Below are positions 35,492 through 43,380 of a stretch of DNA of 58,233 nt, in pieces. The notes under the pieces are model-generated. The model was not told where the DNA came from and did no database searches. It saw nothing but the letters and a program-made list of their open reading frames with translations. Position 1 is the first letter of the stretch, and the number at the start of each line of letters is the position of its first letter. The DNA comes from Salinicola lusitanus (GTDB lineage: Bacteria; Pseudomonadota; Gammaproteobacteria; Pseudomonadales; Halomonadaceae). The DNA is taken from contig NZ_PZJM01000006.1 in assembly GCF_003206045.1 (NCBI RefSeq), forward strand, positions 1 to 58,233, written 5' to 3'. The position numbers and the translations under genes are program-made.

Positions 35492-36771
35492 CAGAGCGTT
35501 TCCTCCTGCAGTGGCGCTTTCGACAAGGTCGACAGTACTGCGCTGGCCGCATAGTGGCCGCTGATGAAGGCGGCCACGATGCCTCGGAACAGCCCGCAGG
35601 CGTCGCCGACCACCCAGGTCGGTTGTCCGGGCAGGCGTAATTGGTCGTCGACGCCGGGGTACCAGCCGACACCCTCGAGGGTCGGGCCGATCAGACGTGT
35701 CGCCTCATGTTCGATCCGGGGGAAGCTGTCGACGAGCTGGCGCAGCCCCTGCAGCATCGCACACGCCAGGGTGTCGCCGTAGATCCGCCGCATCCGGGCG
35801 GTGGTCTCGGCGTCCCCTTCCAGCCATGCCGACAGGGGGATTTCGAAGTAGGCGTCCCGCTCGGCCATGGCGTTCTGTAATGTCGAGATCGCCTCCCGTG
35901 CCATCGACTCGTCGAGAATGCGCGTATTGAAGCCGACATTGGAGCGCGCCGTGGGTGGGCCGTCCGAGTGTCCCGATACCGTCCACAGGCCTTGCGTTCG
36001 GGTCAGCACGGTGGTGCCGTTGCGACAGGCGCAGAAAGTGCGCCACTCGATACCGTCTTCGGCCGTCTGCAGCGTCAGCTTGGGGTCGAGATTGGTGAAC
36101 GCCTGAAAGAAGGCCTGCTCGCTGGGCTGGTCGATACGGAACCCGACTTCCAGGCGGCGGAAGACCTTCTCGATGTCGCCCATGTCCAGTGCGCCGAAAC
36201 GTCCGGTGGCCCAGATCAATGTCCGGCTGACAAGCGCGCGGGGCGCTGCGTCGGGACCCTCCAGCTGCAGGTGATGGCGCTGTTCGTCGACGTCGTAGCG
36301 GTGGGAGGTCACGCAGGTCCCGGTCAGGATGTCGCTATCGACGCCGTTGACCAGACCGAAAACCATCTCCTCCCGCGCCTGCAGTGGCAGGTAGCGGGAG
36401 GGGTAGTCCTTCAGGTTCCAGCGGCCCTCCTCCGGCGTGTAGACGTCGGTTCTGTTCGGGAACGGTGGCGTCTGCATACCGTAGGATTCGAGCAGCTCAC
36501 AGGTCCAGGCGTAGGCGCGATGCAAGGCCTCGCGTTCCGGCAATTGCCATATCCGCGTTGCGGATGGGAAGAACGAGAACTTGCCGTCCGAGTAGAGTCC
36601 GGCACCACCCTGGCCTTGAGTCAGATTCGCTTCGTCGTTTCTGTCGCGCCTCGAGATATCCGGACCCCGATCGACGATAAGCACCCGATGTCCCCGACCG
36701 GAGAGTCTTCGGGCGGCAGCCAGTCCGGCGGGGCCGGCTCCGACGATGGTGACGTCATAACTCTCCATCAT
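35491..36771 (-). CDS. FAD-dependent oxidoreductase
   Basis: A 426-residue flavoprotein. The dinucleotide-binding motif VGAGPAGLAAARRL is at residues 10-23 and VLIVDRG follows. LTQGQGGAGLYSDGKFSF marks the COG2509-type dehydrogenase group, and the C-terminus has WVVGDACGLFRGIVAAFISG, the second FAD contact. The substrate is unknown. The gene diverges from a TetR regulator, the usual arrangement for a repressor and its target. Two start codons in a row (36771 and 36768) fall inside a 13-bp tandem duplication that also supplies the GGAGAG ribosome site. Confidence 0.85.
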   Translation of the reverse strand: MMESYDVTIVGAGPAGLAAARRLSGRGHRVLIVDRGPDISRRDRNDEANLTQGQGGAGLYSDGKFSFFPSATRIWQLPEREALHRAYAWTCELLESYGMQTPPFPNRTDVYTPEEGRWNLKDYPSRYLPLQAREEMVFGLVNGVDSDILTGTCVTSHRYDVDEQRHHLQLEGPDAAPRALVSRTLIWATGRFGALDMGDIEKVFRRLEVGFRIDQPSEQAFFQAFTNLDPKLTLQTAEDGIEWRTFCACRNGTTVLTRTQGLWTVSGHSDGPPTARSNVGFNTRILDESMAREAISTLQNAMAERDAYFEIPLSAWLEGDAETTARMRRIYGDTLACAMLQGLRQLVDSFPRIEHEATRLIGPTLEGVGWYPGVDDQLRLPGQPTWVVGDACGLFRGIVAAFISGHYAASAVLSTLSKAPLQEETL

Positions 36772-36781
36772 AACTCTCCAT
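36756..36781. repeat. 13-bp tandem duplication across the FAD oxidoreductase start codon
   Basis: CATAACTCTCCAT occurs twice head to tail (36756-36768 and 36769-36781). Read on the minus strand each copy is ATGGAGAGTTATG. The copy nearer the gene encodes the first residues; the outer copy supplies GGAGAG as ribosome site. It also creates an out-of-frame 8-codon reading frame (ATG at 36781, stop TGA) overlapping the true start. Confidence 0.85.
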
Positions 36782-36890
36782 GATGAGGCCTCGAGCAGTA
36801 ATGCGTGTCGAACGACGATGGGATGCCCGTGACAACCGGGGTCGGCGGGATCTGGGTCGCGGCAGGAGTAACAGTTTCTTACTAAAAAAT

Positions 36891-36925
36891 GATACGATAC
36901 GCTGCGTATCTTATATTATCGTATC
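36891..36925. promoter_or_regulatory. Nested palindromes, probable TetR operator
   Basis: The inner site GATACGC T GCGTATC (36896-36910) is a perfect 15-bp palindrome. The outer pair GATACGATA (36891-36899) and TATCGTATC (36917-36925) is a perfect 9-bp inverted repeat. The two share the GATACG core and are centred 5 bp apart. They lie in the AT-rich divergent promoter between the oxidoreductase and the TetR gene, overlapping a TATATT that could be a -10 element. Confidence 0.75.
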
Positions 36926-36949
36926 TGTCAGGAGCTGTTTTTGACAAGG

Positions 36950-37561
36950 ATGTCTTCCATGCCCGTCGTTTCTCCTGCACGCCCAGGTCGGCCGCGCAGC
37001 GCCACGGCTTCGACCGAGGTGATGCGAACAGCCATGGAACTGGCGCTGGAAGGAGGAATTCACCATGCCACTGTCGAGCGGATAGTCAGCGTCTCCGGCG
37101 TGGCCAAGTCGACCATCTATCGTCGTTGGCCAAATGCGGTTGCCATCGTCATGGATGCCTTTCTGGACGCGGTCGGGCCGAGTATCGCCTACGATGACGA
37201 ACTGCCCGTCGTTGCCAGCTTCCGTCGCAGCGTGCTGGCGCTGGCCGAGATTCTCAACGGCCCTCATGGACGCTTGCTGCAGCATCTTCTGGGCGCGGCC
37301 CAATCCGACCCCGTGTTGAGCCGTGCCTTCGTCGAACGTTGGATCGGGCCGCGCCGCCAGATGGGTCGACAAGCCATTGTCGGCGCCGTCGAGCGAGGCG
37401 AGCTCAGGCCGGAGATCGATCCGGACCTGAGCATGGATCTGATCTACGGTGCCGTCTACTACCGGCTGTCGGTCTCCTTTTCGGAGATCGACCAGGATTT
37501 CGTCGAAGCCGTCATCGACCGGGCGCTGGGGCCCTACGTACGGGACCGCCCCGACGCATAG
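36950..37561 (+). CDS. TetR-family transcriptional regulator
   Basis: About 203 residues. The N-terminal helix-turn-helix reads ATVERIVSVSGVAKSTIYRRWPNA after GRPRSATASTEVMRTAMELALEGG. The C-terminal ligand-binding part is of the TetR_C type with AQSDPVLSRAFVERWIGPRR. The start is uncertain: TTG 36941 has AGGAG 6 bp upstream, while ATG 36950 and ATG 36959 are also in frame. It diverges from the FAD oxidoreductase and is its likely repressor, acting at the palindromes at 36891-36925. Confidence 0.87.
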   Translation: MSSMPVVSPARPGRPRSATASTEVMRTAMELALEGGIHHATVERIVSVSGVAKSTIYRRWPNAVAIVMDAFLDAVGPSIAYDDELPVVASFRRSVLALAEILNGPHGRLLQHLLGAAQSDPVLSRAFVERWIGPRRQMGRQAIVGAVERGELRPEIDPDLSMDLIYGAVYYRLSVSFSEIDQDFVEAVIDRALGPYVRDRPDA

Positions 37562-37576
37562 CCGGTGCCAGCCGGT

Positions 37577-38422
37577 TCACGCTGGCCCTGGCAGTGCTCC
37601 CATCGTCTGGCCCATGCTGATCGGGCTGCCCTCGGGATCGAAGTCGCCGAACGCCGTCTCTCTCCCCAGGCACATCACCACGGTGGAGCCGAGCTTGAAG
37701 CGGCCCATCTCCTGGCCTCTCTCGATCACGATGGGTTCATCGAAACGGGTGGTCTGCACCCGACCGCTCAACGGTGTGACCTGTCCGGCCCAGGTGGTCT
37801 CGATGGCGGCCACGATCATCGCGCCAACCAGCACCATGGCCAGCGGTCCATGCTCGGTGTCGAAGAGACAGACCAGTCGCTCGTTGCGGGCGAACAGTCC
37901 CGGCACATGGTTGGCGGTGGCGCTGTTGACCGAGAACAGCCGGCCCGGCACGTAGGTCATCTCGCGCAAGGTCCCGGTCATCGGCATGTGTACGCGGTGA
38001 TAGTCCTTCGGCGACAGGTAGACCGTGGCGAAGCTGCCCTGACGGAACGGCGCCGCTCGGGCGACATCGCCGCCCAGCAGGGCACAGAGCGAGTAGGTCT
38101 GGCCCTTGGCCTGGATCAGGGTGCCATGCTCGATACGCCCGTAACGCGAGAGCACGCCGTCCGCCGGCGAGAGCAGCCCCTCGCCGAGGGGGCGGGCGTC
38201 CGGCTTCAGCGCCCGGGTGAAGAAGTCGTTGAAGCAGGCGTAGGCGCTCGGATCCGGCTGCAGGGCCTGGCTCATGTCGACGCCGTAGGTATCGATAAAG
38301 CGACGAATGAACAGATCCTTGACCCAGGGGATCCGACTATCGGCGATCCGGCCGATCAGTCGCGAGATCGCGTGGTGGGGGAGCGGGTACTGAATTCGGG
38401 CGAAGAGTTCCTGGCGATCCAC
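37577..38422 (-). CDS. psd: Phosphatidylserine decarboxylase proenzyme
   Basis: Makes phosphatidylethanolamine from phosphatidylserine at the inner membrane. The 281-residue proenzyme has the self-cleavage motif LGST at 244-247, where S246 becomes the pyruvoyl group, and the catalytic D88 (SPADG), H142 and H145 (YHRVH). Downstream of the rhodanese gene on the same strand, as in Pseudomonas. A 238-bp gap with a heptad repeat element separates them. Confidence 0.96.
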   Translation of the reverse strand: MDRQELFARIQYPLPHHAISRLIGRIADSRIPWVKDLFIRRFIDTYGVDMSQALQPDPSAYACFNDFFTRALKPDARPLGEGLLSPADGVLSRYGRIEHGTLIQAKGQTYSLCALLGGDVARAAPFRQGSFATVYLSPKDYHRVHMPMTGTLREMTYVPGRLFSVNSATANHVPGLFARNERLVCLFDTEHGPLAMVLVGAMIVAAIETTWAGQVTPLSGRVQTTRFDEPIVIERGQEMGRFKLGSTVVMCLGRETAFGDFDPEGSPISMGQTMGALPGPA

Positions 38423-38524
38423 GATAACGACCCCGGTGAAAGAAGAGGGACTGACGGAAGGCGGACAAGGTAGCGAGACTGCCCGGCCGGTGCAACCGAG
38501 CTTCGCTCGGAGCGGTAAGTCATC

Positions 38525-38660
38525 AGCTTGAAGCTGGAAGAAAGGTCAAAACCCAAAACCAAAACGGTTTCACTTGACAGGTGGAGGTGGTTCTATCTTG
38601 GCTTCCAGCTTCCAGCTTCCAGCTTCCAGCTTCCAGCTTCCAGCTTCCAGCTTCCAGCTC
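38525..38660. repeat. Inverted pair of 7-bp tandem arrays between rhodanese gene and psd
   Basis: One arm is eight exact copies of GCTTCCA (38601-38656) plus GCTC, which touches the rhodanese stop codon (38661-38663). The other arm (38525-38540) is AGCTTGA, AGCTGGA, AG, the same heptad in the opposite orientation, across a 60-bp spacer rich in A and C. In gene orientation the order is stop codon, AGCTGGA x8, spacer, inverted units. This copies the plan of the cysD-cysN element with a different unit sequence. Confidence 0.85.
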
Positions 38661-39491
38661 TTATTTCTCCACCGGCGTGTCGTCGCGATTTCCCCACTCC
38701 TTCCACGAGCCGGGATAGGCACGCACGTTGTCGTAGCCGAGCGCCTTGGCGGCGAGCCAGGTCAGTCCGCTGCGATGGTGGCTCTGGCAGTGGGTGACGA
38801 TCTCCTTGTCCGGCGTCAGGCCGCGGGCTTCCAGCTCGGTGATCAGTTCGGCGTAGTCGCGCAGGCGCAGATCATTATGCTTGTCCATGACGTCGAGCCA
38901 GTCGAAATTGACCGCGCCGGGGATATGGCCAAGTTTCCGGTTGTCGCCCTTGGTGCCGCGATACTCTTCCGCGGAGCGGGCGTCCCAGATCGCGAGCTGC
39001 GGATCGTCGAGGCGCTCGATCAGCTCTTCGCGACGAATCTGTAGTGCCGGATTGAGATAGGCGGCTTCATAATCGCTCGGGGTCGGCGTGGACGGGGTGG
39101 TGGAGAGCGGGTAGCCGTCGGCGCGCCAGGCATGAATGCCGCCGTTGAGGTAGGAGTAGCGGCGGTGTCCGATCAGCTCCAGCGTCCACAGCAGGCGCCC
39201 GGCCCAGCCGCCGCCTTCATCGTCGTAGGCGACGACGTGGGTTTCCGGCGTTAGCCCGAGTTCCGAGAACAGCGTGCTCAGCGCGGCTTCGGTTGGCACG
39301 TCGTTGGGTACCTCGCCGGAGCCCGCCAGCAGACGGCGGGAGTCGAGGAAGATCGCCCCGGGCACGTGGCCGGCTGGGTAACTGTCCGCCTTCAGCGGCA
39401 CGTCGATGATCAGCAGGTGCGGGTCCTCGAGATGTCGTGACAGCGTGGCCGGATCCAGAATCAGCGGCAGTTGCGGCGTTTCGGAACTCAT
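38661..39491 (-). CDS. rhdA: Thiosulfate sulfurtransferase (RhdA-type rhodanese)
   Basis: A 276-residue protein with two rhodanese domains. The active-site cysteine C235 lies in THCQSHHRSG, almost the loop of Azotobacter RhdA (CQTHHR), rather than the CGSGVT loop of 3-mercaptopyruvate sulfurtransferase. The N-terminal domain has an aspartate where the cysteine would be (VAYDDEGG), so it is structural. It transfers sulfane sulfur from thiosulfate to an acceptor. ATG 39491 has AAGGAG upstream; an upstream in-frame start at 39518 lacks one. The adjacency to psd is the Pseudomonas order. Confidence 0.9.
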   Translation of the reverse strand: MSSETPQLPLILDPATLSRHLEDPHLLIIDVPLKADSYPAGHVPGAIFLDSRRLLAGSGEVPNDVPTEAALSTLFSELGLTPETHVVAYDDEGGGWAGRLLWTLELIGHRRYSYLNGGIHAWRADGYPLSTTPSTPTPSDYEAAYLNPALQIRREELIERLDDPQLAIWDARSAEEYRGTKGDNRKLGHIPGAVNFDWLDVMDKHNDLRLRDYAELITELEARGLTPDKEIVTHCQSHHRSGLTWLAAKALGYDNVRAYPGSWKEWGNRDDTPVEK

Positions 39492-39658
39492 GGGCTTTCT
39501 CCTTGGGATCGATATCACGTCTGAAGCGGATTCACAGGCGGCACACCGGCGATGATGACATAGCCCGCCGTCGGCCCGGTAGCTGGACGGCCTGCCGGAC
39601 CGGATAGGCTTTCGTTATACTACGCCGCGCTTGGCGATCGGCGGTGGCGCCTGGGAGT

Positions 39659-39715
39659 AAAAGTTGACAGGTTGGTCAACTTTTGGCTTTTCATTGCCTT
39701 CATTCTTGTATACAA
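39659..39715. promoter_or_regulatory. Two operator-like palindromes upstream of the purine permease gene
   Basis: AAAAGTTGAC (39659-39668), a 6-nt centre, and GTCAACTTTT (39675-39684) form a perfect 10-bp inverted repeat. The perfect palindrome TTGTATACAA is at 39706-39715. Both lie in the 368-bp non-coding stretch between the divergent rhodanese and permease genes. TTGTATACAA-like sites are typical of GntR-family regulators, so control by such a protein is plausible; no such gene is in the window. I saw no purine riboswitch core in this leader. Confidence 0.6.
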
Positions 39716-39859
39716 AATGACGATGCAACGCCCTCGCTGGCGGGGGTGTCGCCCGTCGTCGCGGATCTTGCAGGCCCGGCAACGCTGTACGTGGGGATGC
39801 CGAGACGCCGCCGACGACACCGCCAACAACAATGACAGTACCGCCCAGGAGATAGTCGC

Positions 39860-41188
39860 GTGCTAGAAAAACTGTTTTCCCTCCGTTCACTGGAGACGAC
39901 GCCAAAAACCGAGGTGTTGGCCGGCGTCGCCACGTTCCTGGCGGCGATGTACATCATCGTGGTCAATCCCTCGATTCTCTCCGCCGCCGGCGTGCCTTTC
40001 GCCGGGGCGCTGACCGCCACTGTGCTGATCAGCTTCTTCGGCAGCGTGATGATGGGGCTCTACGCGCGTAATCCGATTCTGGTCGCCCCCGGGATGGGGA
40101 TCAACGCGCTGTTCACCTACACCATGGTGATGGGGGCCGGTATTCCCTGGCAGACGGCGCTTGGCTGCGTGTTCTGGTCCGGGGTGCTGTTCGGGATCCT
40201 GGCGCTGTTCAACGTTCGCCGCTACGTGGTCGATGCCATTCCCGCCACGCTGCGTCACGCCATTGCCTGCGGGATTGGTCTGTTCATTACCGTGATCGGG
40301 CTGGTCAACGCCGGCATGCTGGTGTCCAATCCGGCCACGGTGGTCGGGCTGGGCGAAATGACCCCGGCGCTCGTCACGTTTCTGATCGGACTCGGCATCA
40401 CCGCGGTACTGGTCGCGCGGCGCGTCCAGGGGGCGCTGATCCTGGGCATCGTCGTCACCACGTTGCTGGCGATCCCGATCGGTCGCCTGTGGGGCGATGC
40501 CAGCGCGGTATCGCCGGCCGGCACCCCGACGCTGGTCAACTTCCAGGGTATCTTCGCCTGGCCGGACTTCAGCGCCATGGGTCAGGTCGATTTCAGCGGC
40601 GCGCTGGCGGTGGCCTACTGGCCGTTCATCTTCGTGATCCTGTTCACCACCTTCTTCGATGCGATGTCGACCTTCATCGGGGTTTGCCAGGCGGGGAACC
40701 TGCTCGACGAAGACGGCGAGCCGCGCAACATTCGCCGCTCGATGATGGTCGATGCGGCTTCCGCGCTGATCTCGGCGCCGCTGGGTACCAGCCCGGCCAA
40801 CGCCTATGTCGAGTCCGCCGCCGGTATCAGCCAGGGCGGGCGTTCGGGCCTCGTCGCCGTAGTCGCCGGGCTGCTGTTCCTGCCGTTCCTGTTCCTGTCG
40901 CCCTTGCTGGCGCTGGTGCCGGCGATCGCCACCGCGCCAGCGCTGATCATGGTCGGGGTATTCATGCTCTCGCCGATTCGCACCATCGACTGGCAGCAGT
41001 ACGACGATGCCATCCCGGCGTTCGTGGCGATGATGCTGATTCCGCTGACCTACTCGATCACCCATGGCGTGGTGTTCGGGTTCCTCACGTTCGTCGTGGT
41101 CAAGGTCGGCGTGGGCAAGGCGAAGGAAGTGCGCCCGGCGATGTGGGTGCTGTTCCTGCTGTCGATCCTGATGCTGTTCGAGGGCTGA
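39860..41188 (+). CDS. NCS2 purine permease (AzgA/GhxP-like)
   Basis: A 442-residue inner-membrane permease with about 12-14 hydrophobic segments. The AzgA branch of NCS2 (adenine, guanine and hypoxanthine uptake) is recognised by RSLETTPKTEVLAGVATFLAAMYIIVVNP at the N-terminus, APGMGINALFTYTMV, and TTFFDAMSTFIGVCQAGNLLDEDG in the middle. The start is GTG with AGGAG 8 bp upstream. In Pseudomonas this position between the rhodanese and rsgA genes holds motAB, so the permease is a lineage-specific occupant. Substrate inferred from family only. Confidence 0.88.
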   Translation: MLEKLFSLRSLETTPKTEVLAGVATFLAAMYIIVVNPSILSAAGVPFAGALTATVLISFFGSVMMGLYARNPILVAPGMGINALFTYTMVMGAGIPWQTALGCVFWSGVLFGILALFNVRRYVVDAIPATLRHAIACGIGLFITVIGLVNAGMLVSNPATVVGLGEMTPALVTFLIGLGITAVLVARRVQGALILGIVVTTLLAIPIGRLWGDASAVSPAGTPTLVNFQGIFAWPDFSAMGQVDFSGALAVAYWPFIFVILFTTFFDAMSTFIGVCQAGNLLDEDGEPRNIRRSMMVDAASALISAPLGTSPANAYVESAAGISQGGRSGLVAVVAGLLFLPFLFLSPLLALVPAIATAPALIMVGVFMLSPIRTIDWQQYDDAIPAFVAMMLIPLTYSITHGVVFGFLTFVVVKVGVGKAKEVRPAMWVLFLLSILMLFEG

Positions 41189-41573
41189 TACTTAGCCAGG
41201 CGCTCGATGATTTCGAGCGCCTCGCAAATCTTCGCGGCGTCTCAGAACACGACGATCCTCATGGTCGTTGGAGTTCTGCCGGGTGACGTGTCCTCTGCAG
41301 TGGGACGACGACTGCCGAGTCCAATCCAGCCTATGGCTCACCGTGACGAGGGGGCTTGACGCTCGCCCCATCGTCGCTCCCCCTCTATTTTGCGCCACAA
41401 GACGACGAAACCCTGAACGACTCTCCGCTTGCGCCTGGGTCCGCGCACAAGGATATCCCTGTCCCGGCGCGCCTCTTGTGGCATCCGTGCCACAAGACCC
41501 GGCTCAACGGGAGCCGCTCAGTATCGTCTTGCAAGGCGCCTGGGGCGGCGGCTTCGATAAACCTTGGTGACTC
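41189..41573. other. 385-bp non-coding stretch with two perfect hairpins
   Basis: Lies between the convergent permease and rsgA genes. Hairpin 1: AGGCGCTCGA (41198-41207), 5-nt loop, TCGAGCGCCT (41213-41222), 10 bp after the permease stop, without a T-run. Hairpin 2: TCTTGTGGCA (41474-41483), loop TCCG, TGCCACAAGA (41488-41497); a further GCCACAAGA occurs at about 41394. No open frame here looks like a gene. Hairpin 1 may be the permease 3' end; the rest is unexplained. Confidence 0.5.
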
Positions 41574-42617
41574 TCAGGACGCGGTGATGTCGTCTCTGAT
41601 GCGCTGGAAGCTGGCGAAGCGCTCAGGATGGATCTCGCCACGCTCGACGGCCTCCAGCAACGCGCAGCCGGGCTCCTGACGGTGGCGACAGTCGCGAAAA
41701 CGGCAGTGGCCGAGAAAGGGGCGGAACTCGATGAAACCGTCGGCCAGCTCGCGCTCGTCGAGGTGCCACAGCCCGAACTCGCGAATGCCGGGCGAGTCGA
41801 TCAGGTCCCCCTCGCGGGGGCGCCCCGCAATACCGCCCTCGGGTAGCGGGTAGAGCCGGGCGGTGGTGGTGGTGTGCCTACCCTTGCGGGTGTCCGCCGA
41901 CAGAGCGCCGATGCGCAGTGTCTCCTCCGGTAGCAGCTTGTCGATCAGCGACGACTTGCCGACCCCGCTCTGACCGACGAAGACGGAGGTGCGGTCCGTC
42001 AACTGCGCGTGCAGCGCGTCGAGACCGTTATCACCCCGCGCCGAGGCTTCGATCAGCGGATACCCTAGCTCAAGATAGCGTGCCAGCATGGTACGTAACG
42101 GACCCCCCTCGGCTGGCAGCAGGTCACTCTTGTTGAGGATCAGCGCCGGTGGTATGCCGGTATTCTCGGCAGCCACCAGATAGCGATCGATCAGGTTCGG
42201 ATGTGGCTCCGGTTCCGTCGCGACCACGATCAGGATCTGGTCGATATTGGCGGCCACCGGACGCAACTGGCCATGAAGATCCGGGCGCTCCAGCACGCTG
42301 GTGCGTTCGCCGCGAGCGACGACGACGCCGCTGCCATCGCTCGCTTCCCGCCAGATCACGGCATCGCCGGTGACCAGTCCCTCCAGATTGGCACGCAGAT
42401 GGCAGCGGTGCCGACTGATGCTGTTGCCCTCGACGAATTCGACCTCCAGCGAGCGGCCGAAATGGGCGGCGACACGCCCCGGGCGCTCGGCGCTGTACTC
42501 GCCGGCATCGAGGCGCTCGCCGTCGCGCTCGTCCTTCTTCGAGGCGCGCTCGGCACGCTCGGCCTGGATCTTCTCGACCCGCCAGCGCTGCTGGCGGGTC
42601 AGTTTGCGGCGGCTCAT
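41574..42617 (-). CDS. rsgA: Small-subunit ribosome biogenesis GTPase RsgA
   Basis: Circularly permuted GTPase that acts late in 30S subunit maturation. The 347-residue protein starts with a basic MSRRKLTRQQRWR segment and an OB domain. It has NKSD (G4) before the P-loop GQSGVGKSSLIDKL and DSPGIREFGLW (G3), the permuted order. The C-terminal zinc site has CRFRDCRHRQEPGC. It diverges from orn, as in Pseudomonas and enterobacteria. Confidence 0.96.
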   Translation of the reverse strand: MSRRKLTRQQRWRVEKIQAERAERASKKDERDGERLDAGEYSAERPGRVAAHFGRSLEVEFVEGNSISRHRCHLRANLEGLVTGDAVIWREASDGSGVVVARGERTSVLERPDLHGQLRPVAANIDQILIVVATEPEPHPNLIDRYLVAAENTGIPPALILNKSDLLPAEGGPLRTMLARYLELGYPLIEASARGDNGLDALHAQLTDRTSVFVGQSGVGKSSLIDKLLPEETLRIGALSADTRKGRHTTTTARLYPLPEGGIAGRPREGDLIDSPGIREFGLWHLDERELADGFIEFRPFLGHCRFRDCRHRQEPGCALLEAVERGEIHPERFASFQRIRDDITAS

Positions 42618-42785
42618 GGTTGGCGTCGACTCACGGTTGTCTGCAGCTCAGGAGAGGGAAAGCTCACCTCAGGCGTTTGCCCCTTCCTCGTGTCACGGGG
42701 GTAGAATGGCGGCATTGTAGCCGTTACCGACCTGCCGTGTCCGCTCGCGTCCGTGTGGCCGGGGACACCGACTCTGGAGTTGTTC

Positions 42786-43355
42786 ATGTCTGAACCATCC
42801 GCCGCTGGCGCCCGCCGCGATCTGCTGATCTGGATCGATCTGGAAATGACCGGTCTCGACCCGGATCGGGAGCGCATCATCGAAGTGGCGACCCTGATCA
42901 CCGACGGCGAGCTCAATCTGATCGCCGAAGGCCCGGTACTGGCAGTGCACCAGCCGGATGCACTGCTCGAGGGGATGGACGAATGGAACCAGAAGACGCA
43001 CGGCGAGTCCGGACTGGTTCGGCGGGTACGTGAGAGCACCATCGACACCTCGGAGGCGGAGCGGCGCACGCTGGCGTTCCTGGCCACCTACGTCGTGCCC
43101 GGCACCTCTCCAGTCTGCGGCAACAGCGTCCACCAGGACCGGCGCTTCCTGGAGCGCGAGATGCCGACGCTCAACAACTTCTTCCACTATCGCAACCTGG
43201 ACGTCTCGACGCTGAAGGAGCTGGCCAAGCGCTGGAATCCGGCGGCGGCCAACGGCTTCACCAAGCAGAACACCCATCAGGCCCTGGACGATATTCGCGA
43301 GTCGCTGGCGGAACTCAAGCACTACCGCGAGACGTTTCTGAAGCTGCCCGGCTGA
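42786..43355 (+). CDS. orn: Oligoribonuclease
   Basis: 3'-5' exonuclease that degrades dinucleotides, including pGpG from c-di-GMP breakdown. 189 residues, DEDDh family: D18 and E20 in [16 protein letters not shown] near the C-terminus with the catalytic acid and histidine. Start at 42786 (MSEPSAAG) preferred over an upstream frame without family support. It links functionally to the c-di-GMP protein at 12.8 kb. Confidence 0.96.
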   Translation: MSEPSAAGARRDLLIWIDLEMTGLDPDRERIIEVATLITDGELNLIAEGPVLAVHQPDALLEGMDEWNQKTHGESGLVRRVRESTIDTSEAERRTLAFLATYVVPGTSPVCGNSVHQDRRFLEREMPTLNNFFHYRNLDVSTLKELAKRWNPAAANGFTKQNTHQALDDIRESLAELKHYRETFLKLPG

Positions 43356-43380
43356 TCGCCGCCTCAACCGCGCGGCTCGC

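Noticed and set aside
38601-38656. CRISPR-like direct repeats
   Set aside because: Units are 7 bp, contiguous and without spacers, with no cas genes nearby. This is a heptad tandem array, reported as a repeat.
39520-39859. Purine riboswitch or small gene upstream of the purine permease
   Set aside because: No purine-aptamer core could be recognised and the short frames lack ribosome sites. Only palindromes were retained.
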